The position numbers were made by a program, and so were the translations under genes. A stretch of DNA of 15,292 nucleotides from Desulfobacula sp. (lineage in GTDB: Bacteria; Desulfobacterota; Desulfobacteria; Desulfobacterales; Desulfobacteraceae), in NCBI GenBank assembly GCA_018702715.1, contig JABIYQ010000039.1, positions 1 to 15,292 on the forward strand, written 5' to 3'. Below, one piece after another: positions 6,921 to 13,796 of the stretch; within the stretch, counting starts at the first letter, position 1, and each line of letters begins with the position of its first letter. The notes below the pieces were generated by a model. That model was not told the DNA's origin. It was given only the letters and a program-made list of their open reading frames with translations, and did no database searches.

Positions 6921-7751
6921 ATGAAGACCCAATTAATTGACAAATTACAATTGACCGGCAAAGGGGTTATCAGCATAATTGGTGCAGGCGGAAAAACTAG
7001 TCTCATGTTCCAATTAGCAAAACAACTTGCTGATTCCGGCAAAAATGTTTTAACAACAACAACAACCAAAATTTTCATGCCAAAACCTTTGCAATCCCCT
7101 TCTACCATCATTAAAAACTCTTTTAGGGAACTTGTAAAAAAATCTAATACCTGTCTTATCGATTACGCTCATTTTTCTGCAGGAAGTCGCCATGATTCAG
7201 CATCAGGAAAATTGTGCGGATTTGCTCCGGATGTCATTGATCAATTGTGGCAGGCCGATATTTTTGACTGGATTATTGTAGAGGCCGACGGGGCAAGGCA
7301 AAAGCCCCTTAAAGCCACGGCTTCTTATGAACCTGTTGTCCCCGGATCAACCACCCATCTGATTCTTGTTACAGGACTTGACGCAGTTGGGATACCGCTT
7401 AATGAGGGCCACGTCCACAGGGCTGAACTTTTTTCAAAAAACACAGGGTTTATCCTTGGAAACACCCTGGATGAAAAGTCTATTGCAACTGGTATTGCAA
7501 TAGAGATAAAAAAAGCATGGCTTTTGGGCCATACCAGGTCAAATCCTGGGTCAAATTGCGGGTCAAACTCCGGGTCAAAATCAAATTTCGCTTCAAATTC
7601 CGTATTTCTAAACAAAGCTGACAATCCCGGCAAAATTAAATCCGGTCAAAAAATTGCCAAACTTTTGCAAACAAACAAAATCATTAACAGGATTATTACT
7701 GCATCACTTATTGATGAATTTCCCATTAAAAGCTGTTTAATACTTAAATAA
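6921..7751 (+). CDS. yqeC: Selenium-dependent hydroxylase accessory protein YqeC-like
   Basis: The protein is 276 aa. The N-terminus has a P-loop, GAGGKTS at 21-27, followed by a TTTTK segment (46-50), and the central signature EADGARQKPLKA-x-x-x-YEPVVP at 121-141, which is characteristic of YqeC. This family is linked by genome context to maturation of selenium-dependent molybdenum hydroxylases; the biochemical reaction is not established. The following MocA-like gene fits this context. An insertion of about 23 residues (206-228) built from repeated GSN units is encoded by a 12-bp tandem repeat and makes the protein longer than usual; it probably forms a flexible loop. No clear ribosome-binding site precedes the ATG. 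It is divergent from the DOMON gene. Confidence 0.85.
   Translation: MKTQLIDKLQLTGKGVISIIGAGGKTSLMFQLAKQLADSGKNVLTTTTTKIFMPKPLQSPSTIIKNSFRELVKKSNTCLIDYAHFSAGSRHDSASGKLCGFAPDVIDQLWQADIFDWIIVEADGARQKPLKATASYEPVVPGSTTHLILVTGLDAVGIPLNEGHVHRAELFSKNTGFILGNTLDEKSIATGIAIEIKKAWLLGHTRSNPGSNCGSNSGSKSNFASNSVFLNKADNPGKIKSGQKIAKLLQTNKIINRIITASLIDEFPIKSCLILK
7537..7584 (+). repeat. In-frame 12-bp minisatellite inside yqeC
   Basis: Four 12-bp units begin at 7537, 7549, 7561 and 7573, each opening GGTCAAA with variable ends (TCCTG, TTGCG, CTCCG, ATCAA). A diverged further unit, CTTCAAATTCCG, lies at 7591-7602. The frame is kept, giving G/R-S-N/K-x repeats. The pattern suggests slippage expansion within the coding region. 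Confidence 0.8.
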
Positions 7752-7780
7752 TACTTCAAAAGGTGAAAAAGTTATATATT

Positions 7781-8389
7781 ATGAATTTTTCCAAAAAAAA
7801 AATCAGCGGTGTCATACTTGCTGCAGGATCAGCATCCCGCATGGGGAAAACAAAACAACTGCTGCCCTTTGAAGGCACCACACTTTTGGGTCAGGTAGTC
7901 AAAAATGCAAAAGAATCGGCATTGCATGAAATCATAATTGTCCTGGGACATAACGCAGATAAAATAAGTCAAACACTGGAACATTCCAAAATAAAAATCG
8001 TTAGAAACAAAGACTTTTTAAAGGGACAAAGTACATCCCTTATCAAAGGTCTTGAAAATGTCTCGCCTGATTGTGATGCAGCAATGTTTATTTTAGGCGA
8101 TCAGCCCCTTGTTAAGGCCTCTATTATCAACACCTTGATTGCTGCCTTTGAAAACTCCAACGCAGGGATTATCATTCCGTATTACAAAGATAGACGGGGT
8201 AACCCGGTTACCCTTGCCAGACATATGTTTCACAGCTTAAAATCTCTATCAGATGATAGGGGAGCAAGGGCACTTTTTGATAAATTTAAAGAATCCATAT
8301 TAAAAGTGCCGATCCCGGACAACGGCATCCTGATTGATGTGGACACAATGGATGATTACAAAAGGTTAATTTATCCAGGGGAAATATGA
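7781..8389 (+). CDS. MocA-like molybdopterin nucleotidyltransferase
   Basis: The protein is 202 aa from the ATG at 7781. A GTG at 7763 is an in-frame alternative that adds six residues but has no ribosome site; AGGTGA around 7761-7766 serves the ATG poorly because it is about 14 nt away. The fold is the MobA-like NTP-transferase: LAAGSASRMG-x-x-K-x-x-LLP at 13-29 binds the nucleotide, GDQP at 106-109 gives the metal-binding Asp, and RRGNPV at 138-143 is the usual MocA motif. Such enzymes attach CMP (MocA) or another nucleotide to molybdopterin for xanthine-dehydrogenase-type hydroxylases. The gene follows yqeC by about 29 nt in one operon, which supports a role in the selenium/molybdenum hydroxylase cofactor. 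The precise nucleotide used is not determined by sequence. Confidence 0.85.
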   Translation: MNFSKKKISGVILAAGSASRMGKTKQLLPFEGTTLLGQVVKNAKESALHEIIIVLGHNADKISQTLEHSKIKIVRNKDFLKGQSTSLIKGLENVSPDCDAAMFILGDQPLVKASIINTLIAAFENSNAGIIIPYYKDRRGNPVTLARHMFHSLKSLSDDRGARALFDKFKESILKVPIPDNGILIDVDTMDDYKRLIYPGEI

Positions 8390-8523
8390 CTTTCCCAGTT
8401 ACAATTTCTTTTGAAAATTCGTCTGCAAAATAGTCTGAAACATTCTATAATCTTTTATAATCAGGCAATTGGAAATAACAGATAATAAAAGACATAAAAT
8501 ATTTTTTATGATCTATTCACTGG

Positions 8524-8709
8524 ACCCAAATCCACCATCAAATTTTCATTTGCCGGCTGGGCCACGGGGTTGTGCACTATCCCTGGCCATCAGCAAGGTG
8601 CTATATGCAAGGCGACAAGGAGTGACGAGTGAGGCGTATAAGTCATACTCCGCAGGGAGGAACGACCGCAGTCAACGCAGCAGATGGTACCTTGATGGTG
8701 GATCAGGGT
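8524..8709. repeat. Intergenic 186-bp element with inverted terminal arms (MITE/REP-like or structured RNA)
   Basis: The arms 8524-8541 and 8692-8709 pair at 16 of 18 positions, with a perfect 12-bp core (ATCCACCATCAA at 8530-8541 and its complement at 8692-8703). The right arm with its inner flank (about 8682-8703) can also pair imperfectly with CCATCAGCAAGGTGCTATATGC near 8587-8608. A small hairpin (GAGGCGTAT/ATACTCCGC, 7 of 9 pairs) sits in the centre near 8631-8653. The core is purine-rich (GGCGACAAGGAGTGACGAG, and AGGGAGGAACGAC) and more GC-rich than its flanks. No transposase gene is present. It resembles intergenic repeats I associate with Desulfobacteraceae genomes, from memory and unverified. 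Confidence 0.6.
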
Positions 8710-8792
8710 GGAATATAATGCTTGACTTGACCGGCTTATTCTTTTAAAAAAATTAAGGTAGAGTCAGACCTGTTCAATTTGTCGGCATGGTG

Positions 8793-8822
8793 TATTCAAT
8801 GAATATACTTTTATATATTCAA
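8793..8822. promoter_or_regulatory. Palindromic AT-rich leader site upstream of the first TrpB2 gene
   Basis: TATTCAA occurs at 8793-8799 and again at 8816-8822, and GAATATA (8801-8807) pairs with TATATTC (8814-8820). A TATACT hexamer (8804-8809) with TTGTCG (8779-8784) 19 nt upstream could be a weak promoter. The overlap of inverted repeats with the -10 would suit an operator, but this is only suggestive. Confidence 0.3.
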
Positions 8823-8865
8823 CGAGTTTTAACCCCATAATTCTAACCGCGAACCAGGAGGGCCT

Positions 8866-10239
8866 ATGAGAACAAAAAAGTATGTGTTAACCGAACAAGA
8901 AATGCCGCGACAATGGTATAACATCATGGCAGACCTGCCCAATGGTATGGAACCCCCTCTTCACCCAGGAACGGGACAACCCTGCGGACCTGAAGATCTT
9001 GCCCCGATTTTCCCCATGAACCTGATTGAACAGGAAGTGAGCACCCAAAGATGGATTGATATCCCTGAAGAAATTCTTGACAAATATGCCATATGGAGAC
9101 CATCCCCTCTTTACCGGGCTTACAATCTTGAAAAAGCCCTTGATACCCCTGCAAAAATCTATTTTAAAAACGAGGGTGTCAGCCCGGCCGGCAGTCACAA
9201 ACCAAACACTGCCATTGCCCAGGCCTATTATAACAAGATGGCCGGGACAAAAAAGATCACCACTGAAACAGGTGCAGGCCAGTGGGGCAGCGCCCTTTCC
9301 ATGTGCTGTTCTTTTTTCGGAATTGAGTGCAAAGTGTTCATGGTTAAAATTTCTTACAATCAAAAACCCTATCGCCGCCTGATGATGGAAACCTGGGGTG
9401 CCAATTGTACAGCAAGCCCCAGTAATGAAACAAATGCCGGCCGCAGCATTCTTGAAAAAGATCCTGATTGTCCGGGAAGCCTTGGCATGGCTATCAGCGA
9501 GGCTGTTGAAGAAGCGGTCTCCAGTGATGACACCAAATATGCCCTGGGCAGTGTGCTCAATCATGTCATGATCCATCAAAGCATTATCGGCCTTGAAGCC
9601 AAAAAGCAAATGGAAATGACTGGAGACTATCCAGATGTAATTATCGGCAGTGCCGGCGGGGGAAGTAATTTTGCTGGACTTTCCTTTCCTTTTGCACAGG
9701 ATAAAATAAACGGAAAAGATATTGACATAATTGCAGTGGAACCCAGTTCCTGCCCCACCCTGACAAGAGGTCCCTTTGCCTATGACTTCAGAGACACTGT
9801 GCAGATGACGCCATTGCTGCCAATGCACACACTGGGTCATAATTTTGTGCCGGCTCCGATACATGCAGGAGGTTTGCGATACCACGGCATGGCACCTATT
9901 GTCAGCCAGCTTGTGCTGGACGGCATTATCAGGGCCGAATCCGTCCAACAGATGGAAACTTTTAAAGCAGGTTTCACCTTTGCCAGATCCGAAGGGTTTA
10001 TCAGTGCACCTGAATGCAACCATGCAGTTGCAATAACTATCAGGGAAGCACTTAAAGCCAAAGAAGAAGGCAAGGAAAAAACCATTTTGTTTAACTGGAG
10101 CGGTCACGGTCTTGTGGATCTTGCTGCATATGAATCTTATCTTAGGGGGAATCTATCTGATCATGAACTTCCCCAGGAACAGATTGACAATGCACTCAAA
10201 GATATTGAACCCTTACCCAAACCAAACCAAGCAACATAA
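8866..10239 (+). CDS. trpB: TrpB2-type tryptophan synthase beta-like PLP enzyme, copy 1
   Basis: The protein is 457 aa, the long TrpB2 form rather than the roughly 400-aa TrpB1. The PLP lysine is K112 in GSHKPNTA. The catalytic Glu is E134 in TETGAGQWG, and the PLP-phosphate loop is GSAGGGSNF at 261-269. The long N-terminus (WYNIMADLPNGMEPPLHPGTG, 17-37) is typical of TrpB2. The family condenses indole with serine (or, for some archaeal members, O-phosphoserine) without needing TrpA; no trpA is nearby. The ATG is preceded by AGGAGGG with a short spacer. It is followed by a strong hairpin (10253-10295). A second copy lies at 13797-15170, with about 42 substitutions and no gaps by hand count (about 91% identity). 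Active-site segments are identical between copies, so both look functional. Confidence 0.92.
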   Translation: MRTKKYVLTEQEMPRQWYNIMADLPNGMEPPLHPGTGQPCGPEDLAPIFPMNLIEQEVSTQRWIDIPEEILDKYAIWRPSPLYRAYNLEKALDTPAKIYFKNEGVSPAGSHKPNTAIAQAYYNKMAGTKKITTETGAGQWGSALSMCCSFFGIECKVFMVKISYNQKPYRRLMMETWGANCTASPSNETNAGRSILEKDPDCPGSLGMAISEAVEEAVSSDDTKYALGSVLNHVMIHQSIIGLEAKKQMEMTGDYPDVIIGSAGGGSNFAGLSFPFAQDKINGKDIDIIAVEPSSCPTLTRGPFAYDFRDTVQMTPLLPMHTLGHNFVPAPIHAGGLRYHGMAPIVSQLVLDGIIRAESVQQMETFKAGFTFARSEGFISAPECNHAVAITIREALKAKEEGKEKTILFNWSGHGLVDLAAYESYLRGNLSDHELPQEQIDNALKDIEPLPKPNQAT

Positions 10240-10252
10240 ACAGATTATTTAA

Positions 10253-10295
10253 GGCCTGCAACAATTTTTTACATATTGACAAATTGTTGCAGGCC
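10253..10295 (+). terminator. 15-bp perfect hairpin after TrpB2 copy 1
   Basis: GGCCTGCAACAATTT (10253-10267) pairs perfectly with AAATTGTTGCAGGCC (10281-10295) around a 13-nt loop. It begins 13 nt after the trpB2 stop. Only a short AATTT follows, so it is not a classic terminator; it could limit read-through into the next gene, protect the mRNA end, or act as an attenuator for the small Cys-rich gene that starts 21 nt later. Confidence 0.6.
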
Positions 10296-10316
10296 AATTT
10301 AAAACCCAGGAATAAA

Positions 10317-10625
10317 ATGACAACACTCAAGAATCAAAATACTGCGGCACTTGCTGCAGACCCCCCAAAAGATGATGTTTGTATCAGGTGCCCAAGACTT
10401 GGACATCAGATTAATTTTTCCTATTGCCGGCATGAAAACAACGGGGCGCCATGTTTTAAAACCCTTGACTGCTGGTACACCACCTTTGAGGTACATGCTT
10501 ATCTTAAGGACAAATTAACTCAAGAAGACTTTCAAAAAACCTTTTTAGAAAAGGGAAAACCAAAAATGTCTTCTTTATTTGATTTGATTGAAGAGGCCAA
10601 AAAAAGAAAAGGCAAACAGAATTGA
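10317..10625 (+). CDS. Conserved small Cys-rich protein of unknown function
   Basis: The protein is 102 aa. The ATG at 10317 has AGG 6 nt upstream; a longer reading from a TTG at 10284 would start inside the hairpin stem and is unlikely. The centre has five Cys: C22-x-x-C25, C37, C46 and C52, in the pattern CIRCPRLG-x10-YCRHENNGAPC-x-x-x-x-x-CW. This could hold a zinc ion or an Fe-S cluster. The C-terminus is charged and helical (ending EEAKKRKGKQN). I know similar C-P-R-L-G-H...YCR...PC...DCW proteins only as hypothetical proteins of delta-proteobacteria. Its stop overlaps the start of the ATPase gene (TTGA), so the two are likely translated together. No function is assigned. Confidence 0.72.
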   Translation: MTTLKNQNTAALAADPPKDDVCIRCPRLGHQINFSYCRHENNGAPCFKTLDCWYTTFEVHAYLKDKLTQEDFQKTFLEKGKPKMSSLFDLIEEAKKRKGKQN

Positions 10626-11350
10626 TCTATTTAAAGCAGGTAAACATCCATTCGGAAAAGTTTCCTGTTTTAAATTTTTATCCCTTTAATCTGAAAATTT
10701 TCCAAAACACGGAAAAGATCGGATTTAACAATCCAATCACGCTTTTTATTGGTGAAAACGGTACTGGCAAATCAACTTTGCTCAAAGCCATAGCAAATAG
10801 ATGCGGGATTCACATCTGGCAGAGTGAATTCAATTTAAGATGTGAAAAAAATCCCTATGAAGAAGATATGTACAAAACCATTTCCACCCAATGGGAAAAT
10901 GGTCCTGTACCCGGTTCATTTTTCGGCTCCCAGATCTTTTCCCATTTTGCAAAAAACCTTGAGGAATGGGCTGTTAATGATGCCCAAATGCTTAAATATT
11001 TTGGAGGAAAATCGCTCATCACCCAATCCCACGGCCAGTCGCTCATGTCATATTTTAAATCAAGATATAATATCAAAGGTCTGTACTTTCTGGATGAACC
11101 CGAGACAGCATTATCCCCTGCATCATTAATTGAACTTTTAAATCTTTTGATCAAAATCAGCAAACAGGGCCATGCCCAGTTTATTATTGCCACCCATTCT
11201 CCCTTTTTGATGGCATGCCCGGACGCCCTGATTTACAGTTTTGACGCATCTATTATCCAACCTATTCAGTATGAGGACACACAATATTATAAAATCTATA
11301 AAAATTTTATGACCCATCCTGAAAAATTCATGAAAACCAATCCGGTTTGA
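10622..11350 (+). CDS. COG3910-type ABC/AAA ATPase
   Basis: The protein is 242 aa. The start is a TTG overlapping the previous stop by 4 nt (TTGA), with AAAAGG about 9 nt upstream, indicating coupled translation. Motifs are Walker A GENGTGKST at 44-52, SHGQS at 136-140 in the position of an ABC signature, Walker B LYFLDEPETALSP at 154-166, and the switch His in ATHSPFLM at 190-197. The closing YEDTQYYKI segment and overall length match the COG3910 'predicted ATPase' group. These are soluble ATPases of RecF/SMC-like fold; no partner or substrate is known to me. It sits between the Cys-rich gene and the V4R-LuxR regulator (10-nt gap), so it may be part of that regulatory unit. Confidence 0.83.
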   Translation: MIYLKQVNIHSEKFPVLNFYPFNLKIFQNTEKIGFNNPITLFIGENGTGKSTLLKAIANRCGIHIWQSEFNLRCEKNPYEEDMYKTISTQWENGPVPGSFFGSQIFSHFAKNLEEWAVNDAQMLKYFGGKSLITQSHGQSLMSYFKSRYNIKGLYFLDEPETALSPASLIELLNLLIKISKQGHAQFIIATHSPFLMACPDALIYSFDASIIQPIQYEDTQYYKIYKNFMTHPEKFMKTNPV

Positions 11351-11360
11351 CACGATTAAG

Positions 11361-12608
11361 ATGACCCGTCCTTTAGATCCCCTCTTGAATACGGTAAGTG
11401 TGCCTGATAATTTTTATCAGGTTTTTCTAACCGCTCAAAATTATGTAAAAAACTATTTTTCCAGTAGTCAGCATGATCCGCAAAAAGGGTCCATTAAATT
11501 TTCCGGAGAGAGGTACATCCTTGTCAGAGCAGCCTCCATGTCAATAGAATTTTTTGACATGATGGCACTTCTTTACAAAGACCGGGGTGAAAAAGAGGCA
11601 AGAACACTTTCATTTAATTTTCTTTTTGATATTGCCCATTCAATAGGGAAAGCAGATGCAAAAAGTTTTTTTGAAAAAATGAAAGTCACAGATCCCATTG
11701 AAAAACTTTCAGCAGGACCCATCCATTTTGCTTATGCTGGATGGGCATCGGTAAAAATACACCCCATGTCCAAACCAACGCCGGATGAGAATTATTATTT
11801 AATTTATGATCACCCGTATTCATTTGAAGCCCAGGCCTGGATGGAAAAAGGGGAAAAAGCACAATTTCCTGTATGCGTTATGAATGCAGGATATTCATCG
11901 GGCTGGTGTGAGGAAAGTTTTGGAATTTCCCTTGTAACTGCTGAAGTTGAATGCCAGGCAAAAGGGGACCGACACTGCCGGTTTATAATGGCTCATCCTT
12001 CCAAAATCAAGAATTTTATCAGTGAGTATAGCAAAAAAGCATATATTAAACATGAACATTATAATAAAATCGATATCCCGGAATTTTTCAAGCGTAAACG
12101 TCTTCAGGATGAACTTCAAAGCCATAAGATCCACCTTGAACAGCTTGTCCGGGAACGCACGGACAACTTAAAAAAAACCAATCAAAGACTTGAGGAAGCA
12201 AATATCGCTTTAAGGGTTGTTTTAAAACAGATGGAACAAAAAGAAACCATTAATAAAGAAAATTTTCTAACCAATATCAAACAATCCATACTGCCATTTC
12301 TTAAACAGCTTGAAGAGTCAGGTTTAAACAATGACCAGCAGATACTATTAGACCGGCTCCAAATAAATCTCAACCAGGTCACATCGCCTTTGATTGGAAA
12401 ACTGTCCTCCAAATACTTGAATCTTACGCCAATGGAGATCAAAGTGGCCGGCCTTGTTAAGGATGGTGCAGTGAACAAGGAAATCGCGCAGATCCTTAAT
12501 GTCTCCTTAAATACGATCACCTCTCACCGATATAAGATAAGGACAAAACTGGGTCTGAAAAACAAAAATATAAACCTGCATACCTATCTGCTCTCCTTAT
12601 CAGGCTAA
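11361..12608 (+). CDS. V4R-domain LuxR-family transcriptional regulator
   Basis: The protein is 415 aa. The N-terminal part (about 15-135) resembles the XylR_N activator domain. A V4R ligand-binding domain follows (about 145-215) with the family's Cys positions in GWCEESFG (C183), AEVEC (C198) and GDRHCRFI (C206), which can bind zinc or small molecules. A coiled coil (about 245-295) leads to a variable helical region and a C-terminal LuxR-type HTH at 355-411 (LTPMEIKVAGLVKDG, then EIAQILNVSLNTITSHRYKIRTKLG). There is no receiver domain and no sigma54 AAA domain, unlike classical XylR/DmpR. The coiled coil suggests a dimer. Ligand is unknown; XylR_N/V4R relatives often sense aromatics, and the neighbouring TrpB2 genes suggest indole-type compounds, which is inference. 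It is 10 nt after the ATPase gene. No ribosome site is strong, so it may rely on coupling. Confidence 0.85.
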   Translation: MTRPLDPLLNTVSVPDNFYQVFLTAQNYVKNYFSSSQHDPQKGSIKFSGERYILVRAASMSIEFFDMMALLYKDRGEKEARTLSFNFLFDIAHSIGKADAKSFFEKMKVTDPIEKLSAGPIHFAYAGWASVKIHPMSKPTPDENYYLIYDHPYSFEAQAWMEKGEKAQFPVCVMNAGYSSGWCEESFGISLVTAEVECQAKGDRHCRFIMAHPSKIKNFISEYSKKAYIKHEHYNKIDIPEFFKRKRLQDELQSHKIHLEQLVRERTDNLKKTNQRLEEANIALRVVLKQMEQKETINKENFLTNIKQSILPFLKQLEESGLNNDQQILLDRLQINLNQVTSPLIGKLSSKYLNLTPMEIKVAGLVKDGAVNKEIAQILNVSLNTITSHRYKIRTKLGLKNKNINLHTYLLSLSG

Positions 12609-12649
12609 TAATTTGATGACTAATAATTTAGCGATAAATGATTTAGTGA
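12605..12649. repeat. Three imperfect 15-bp tandem repeats after the regulator gene
   Basis: Units CTAATAATTTGATGA (12605-12619), CTAATAATTTAGCGA (12620-12634) and TAAATGATTTAGTGA (12635-12649) follow one another without gaps. The first overlaps the stop codon at 12606-12608. They could be a slippage tract or spaced protein-binding sites in the spacer ahead of the PGDH-like gene. Confidence 0.5.
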
Positions 12650-12665
12650 ATACTAATTAAATAAC

Positions 12666-12700
12666 TGGTGGTTTTTAGCCACCATTATATCCCTATTTTT
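12666..12700 (+). terminator. Weak terminator-like hairpin after the regulator gene
   Basis: TGGTGG (12666-12671) pairs with CCACCA (12679-12684) around a T-rich 7-nt loop; TTATATCCCTATTTTT follows. It lies between the regulator stop and the promoter of the PGDH-like gene, where a terminator is expected. The stem is short. Confidence 0.4.
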
Positions 12701-12706
12701 ACAGTA

Positions 12707-12736
12707 TTGACCCACAGTTTTTAATATCTCTATACT
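12707..12736 (+). promoter_or_regulatory. Sigma70-like promoter for the PGDH-like/TrpB2 pair
   Basis: TTGACC (12707-12712) and TATACT (12731-12736) are 18 nt apart, each matching consensus at five of six positions. Initiation would be near 12743, about 44 nt before the ATG at 12787. This is the best promoter in the window. Confidence 0.55.
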
Positions 12737-12786
12737 TTCGGCTCAGCATTTTTTTATTAATTTTTCATTAATAAAGGAGAACTTTC

Positions 12787-13734
12787 ATGAAAATACTCGT
12801 CAGTGATCCCCTTTCCGGTGTTGGAATTGAAATCTTTAAGAACGCGCCTGGTATCGAAGTGGATGTAAAAACCGATTTAAGCCCGTCTGAGCTGGAAGAT
12901 ATCATCGGTGTTTACCACGGGTTATCAATTCGAAGTAAAACAAAAGTGACCGAGAATATGCTGGCCAAAGCAAAAAATCTCAAGGTCATCGGCCGTGCCG
13001 GCATAGGACTGGATAATGTAGACATTCCCGCTGCAACCCGGGCTGAGGTTGCTGTTATGAACACCCCATTCGGCAACACGATTACAACAGCAGAACACGC
13101 AATTGCTATGATTATGGCCCTTTCCCGCAATATACCAAGGGCAACTGCAACACTTAAAGACGGCAAATGGGAGAAAAAAAATCTTAAGGGTCGTGAAATA
13201 TACAACAAAACCCTTGGGCTTGTGGGTATTGGTAACATAGGAAGTATCGTTGCCGACAGGGCCATGGGCCTTAAAATGAAAGTCATTGGATACGATCCAT
13301 ACCAGGATAATGAAACCATTGAAAAAATGGGTATCCAACCCGTCAGTTTTGATGAAATTTTAGCCCAATCAGATTATATTTCCATTCATACACCTAAAAC
13401 AAATGAAACCAGCAATCTTTTTAATACAGACACCCTTTTAAAAATGAAACAGGGTGCCATGCTCATCAATTGCGCCAGGGGCGGTATTGTCAATGAAGAC
13501 GACTTGTACGATGCGCTGCAATCCAACCACCTTGGCGGGGCTGCCCTTGATGTATTTGCAACAGAACCTCCCGGAAAAATTAAACTTATGGATCTGGATA
13601 ATTTTATCTGCTCTTCCCATTTGGGTGCTTCCACCCATGAGGCCCAGGATAATGTGGCCAGGGACGTTGCAAACCAGATTACAGAATACCTTTTAACCGG
13701 CAAGGCCCCCAATATTGTCAACCAGAAAAAATGA
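12787..13734 (+). CDS. D-3-phosphoglycerate dehydrogenase-like 2-hydroxyacid dehydrogenase, no ACT domain
   Basis: The protein is 315 aa. The N-terminal substrate domain contains RAGIGLDNVDI at 70-80. The Rossmann domain has GIGNIG at 147-152 with D170 as the NAD-selective acidic residue. The catalytic triad is R231 (NCARGG), E260 (ATEPP) and H278 (SSHLGAS). All are intact. Wording such as RAGIGLDNVD and NTPFGNTITTAEHAIAMIMALSRNIP fits the SerA branch, which oxidises 3-phosphoglycerate to 3-phosphohydroxypyruvate, the first step to serine. The C-terminal ASB and ACT domains of full SerA are absent, so feedback by serine is unlikely. The ATG has AAAGGAG 7 nt upstream and its own promoter. TrpB2 copy 2 follows after 62 nt, probably in one operon. 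Another 2-hydroxyacid substrate is possible. Confidence 0.88.
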   Translation: MKILVSDPLSGVGIEIFKNAPGIEVDVKTDLSPSELEDIIGVYHGLSIRSKTKVTENMLAKAKNLKVIGRAGIGLDNVDIPAATRAEVAVMNTPFGNTITTAEHAIAMIMALSRNIPRATATLKDGKWEKKNLKGREIYNKTLGLVGIGNIGSIVADRAMGLKMKVIGYDPYQDNETIEKMGIQPVSFDEILAQSDYISIHTPKTNETSNLFNTDTLLKMKQGAMLINCARGGIVNEDDLYDALQSNHLGGAALDVFATEPPGKIKLMDLDNFICSSHLGASTHEAQDNVARDVANQITEYLLTGKAPNIVNQKK

Positions 13735-13796
13735 TTTTTCCTAAAGGCATTATAGGATTAAGCATTTTTTTTTAAACCCCAATAATAGGAGGAGTT

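Larger units (their letters stand above)
8390..8865. other. Long non-coding spacer before the first TrpB2 gene
   Basis: No credible gene. The first part (8390-8520) is AT-rich with two TATAAT hexamers (8446-8451, 8456-8461) lacking good -35 boxes and a 7-bp AT-rich hairpin (8493-8499/8504-8510). The middle (8524-8709) is the repeat-like element listed separately. The last part (8750-8865) is the leader of the TrpB2 gene with small inverted repeats around 8793-8822. Confidence 0.6.

Noticed and set aside
8524..8709. Integron attC site or insertion sequence
   Set aside because: No integrase core-site motifs (RYYYAAC/GTTRRRY), no transposase frame, and no clear target duplication were found.
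8469..8747. A 92-residue open frame in the spacer before TrpB2
   Set aside because: It has no ribosome site, no recognisable protein features, and lies across the inverted-repeat element, whose base composition explains the open frame.
8887..10107. A 406-residue open frame antisense to TrpB2 copy 1 (and a shorter one antisense to copy 2)
   Set aside because: The plus-strand TrpB2 is certain. The antisense frame is rich in Cys, His and Phe without family features, and it is open because of the codon bias of the sense gene.
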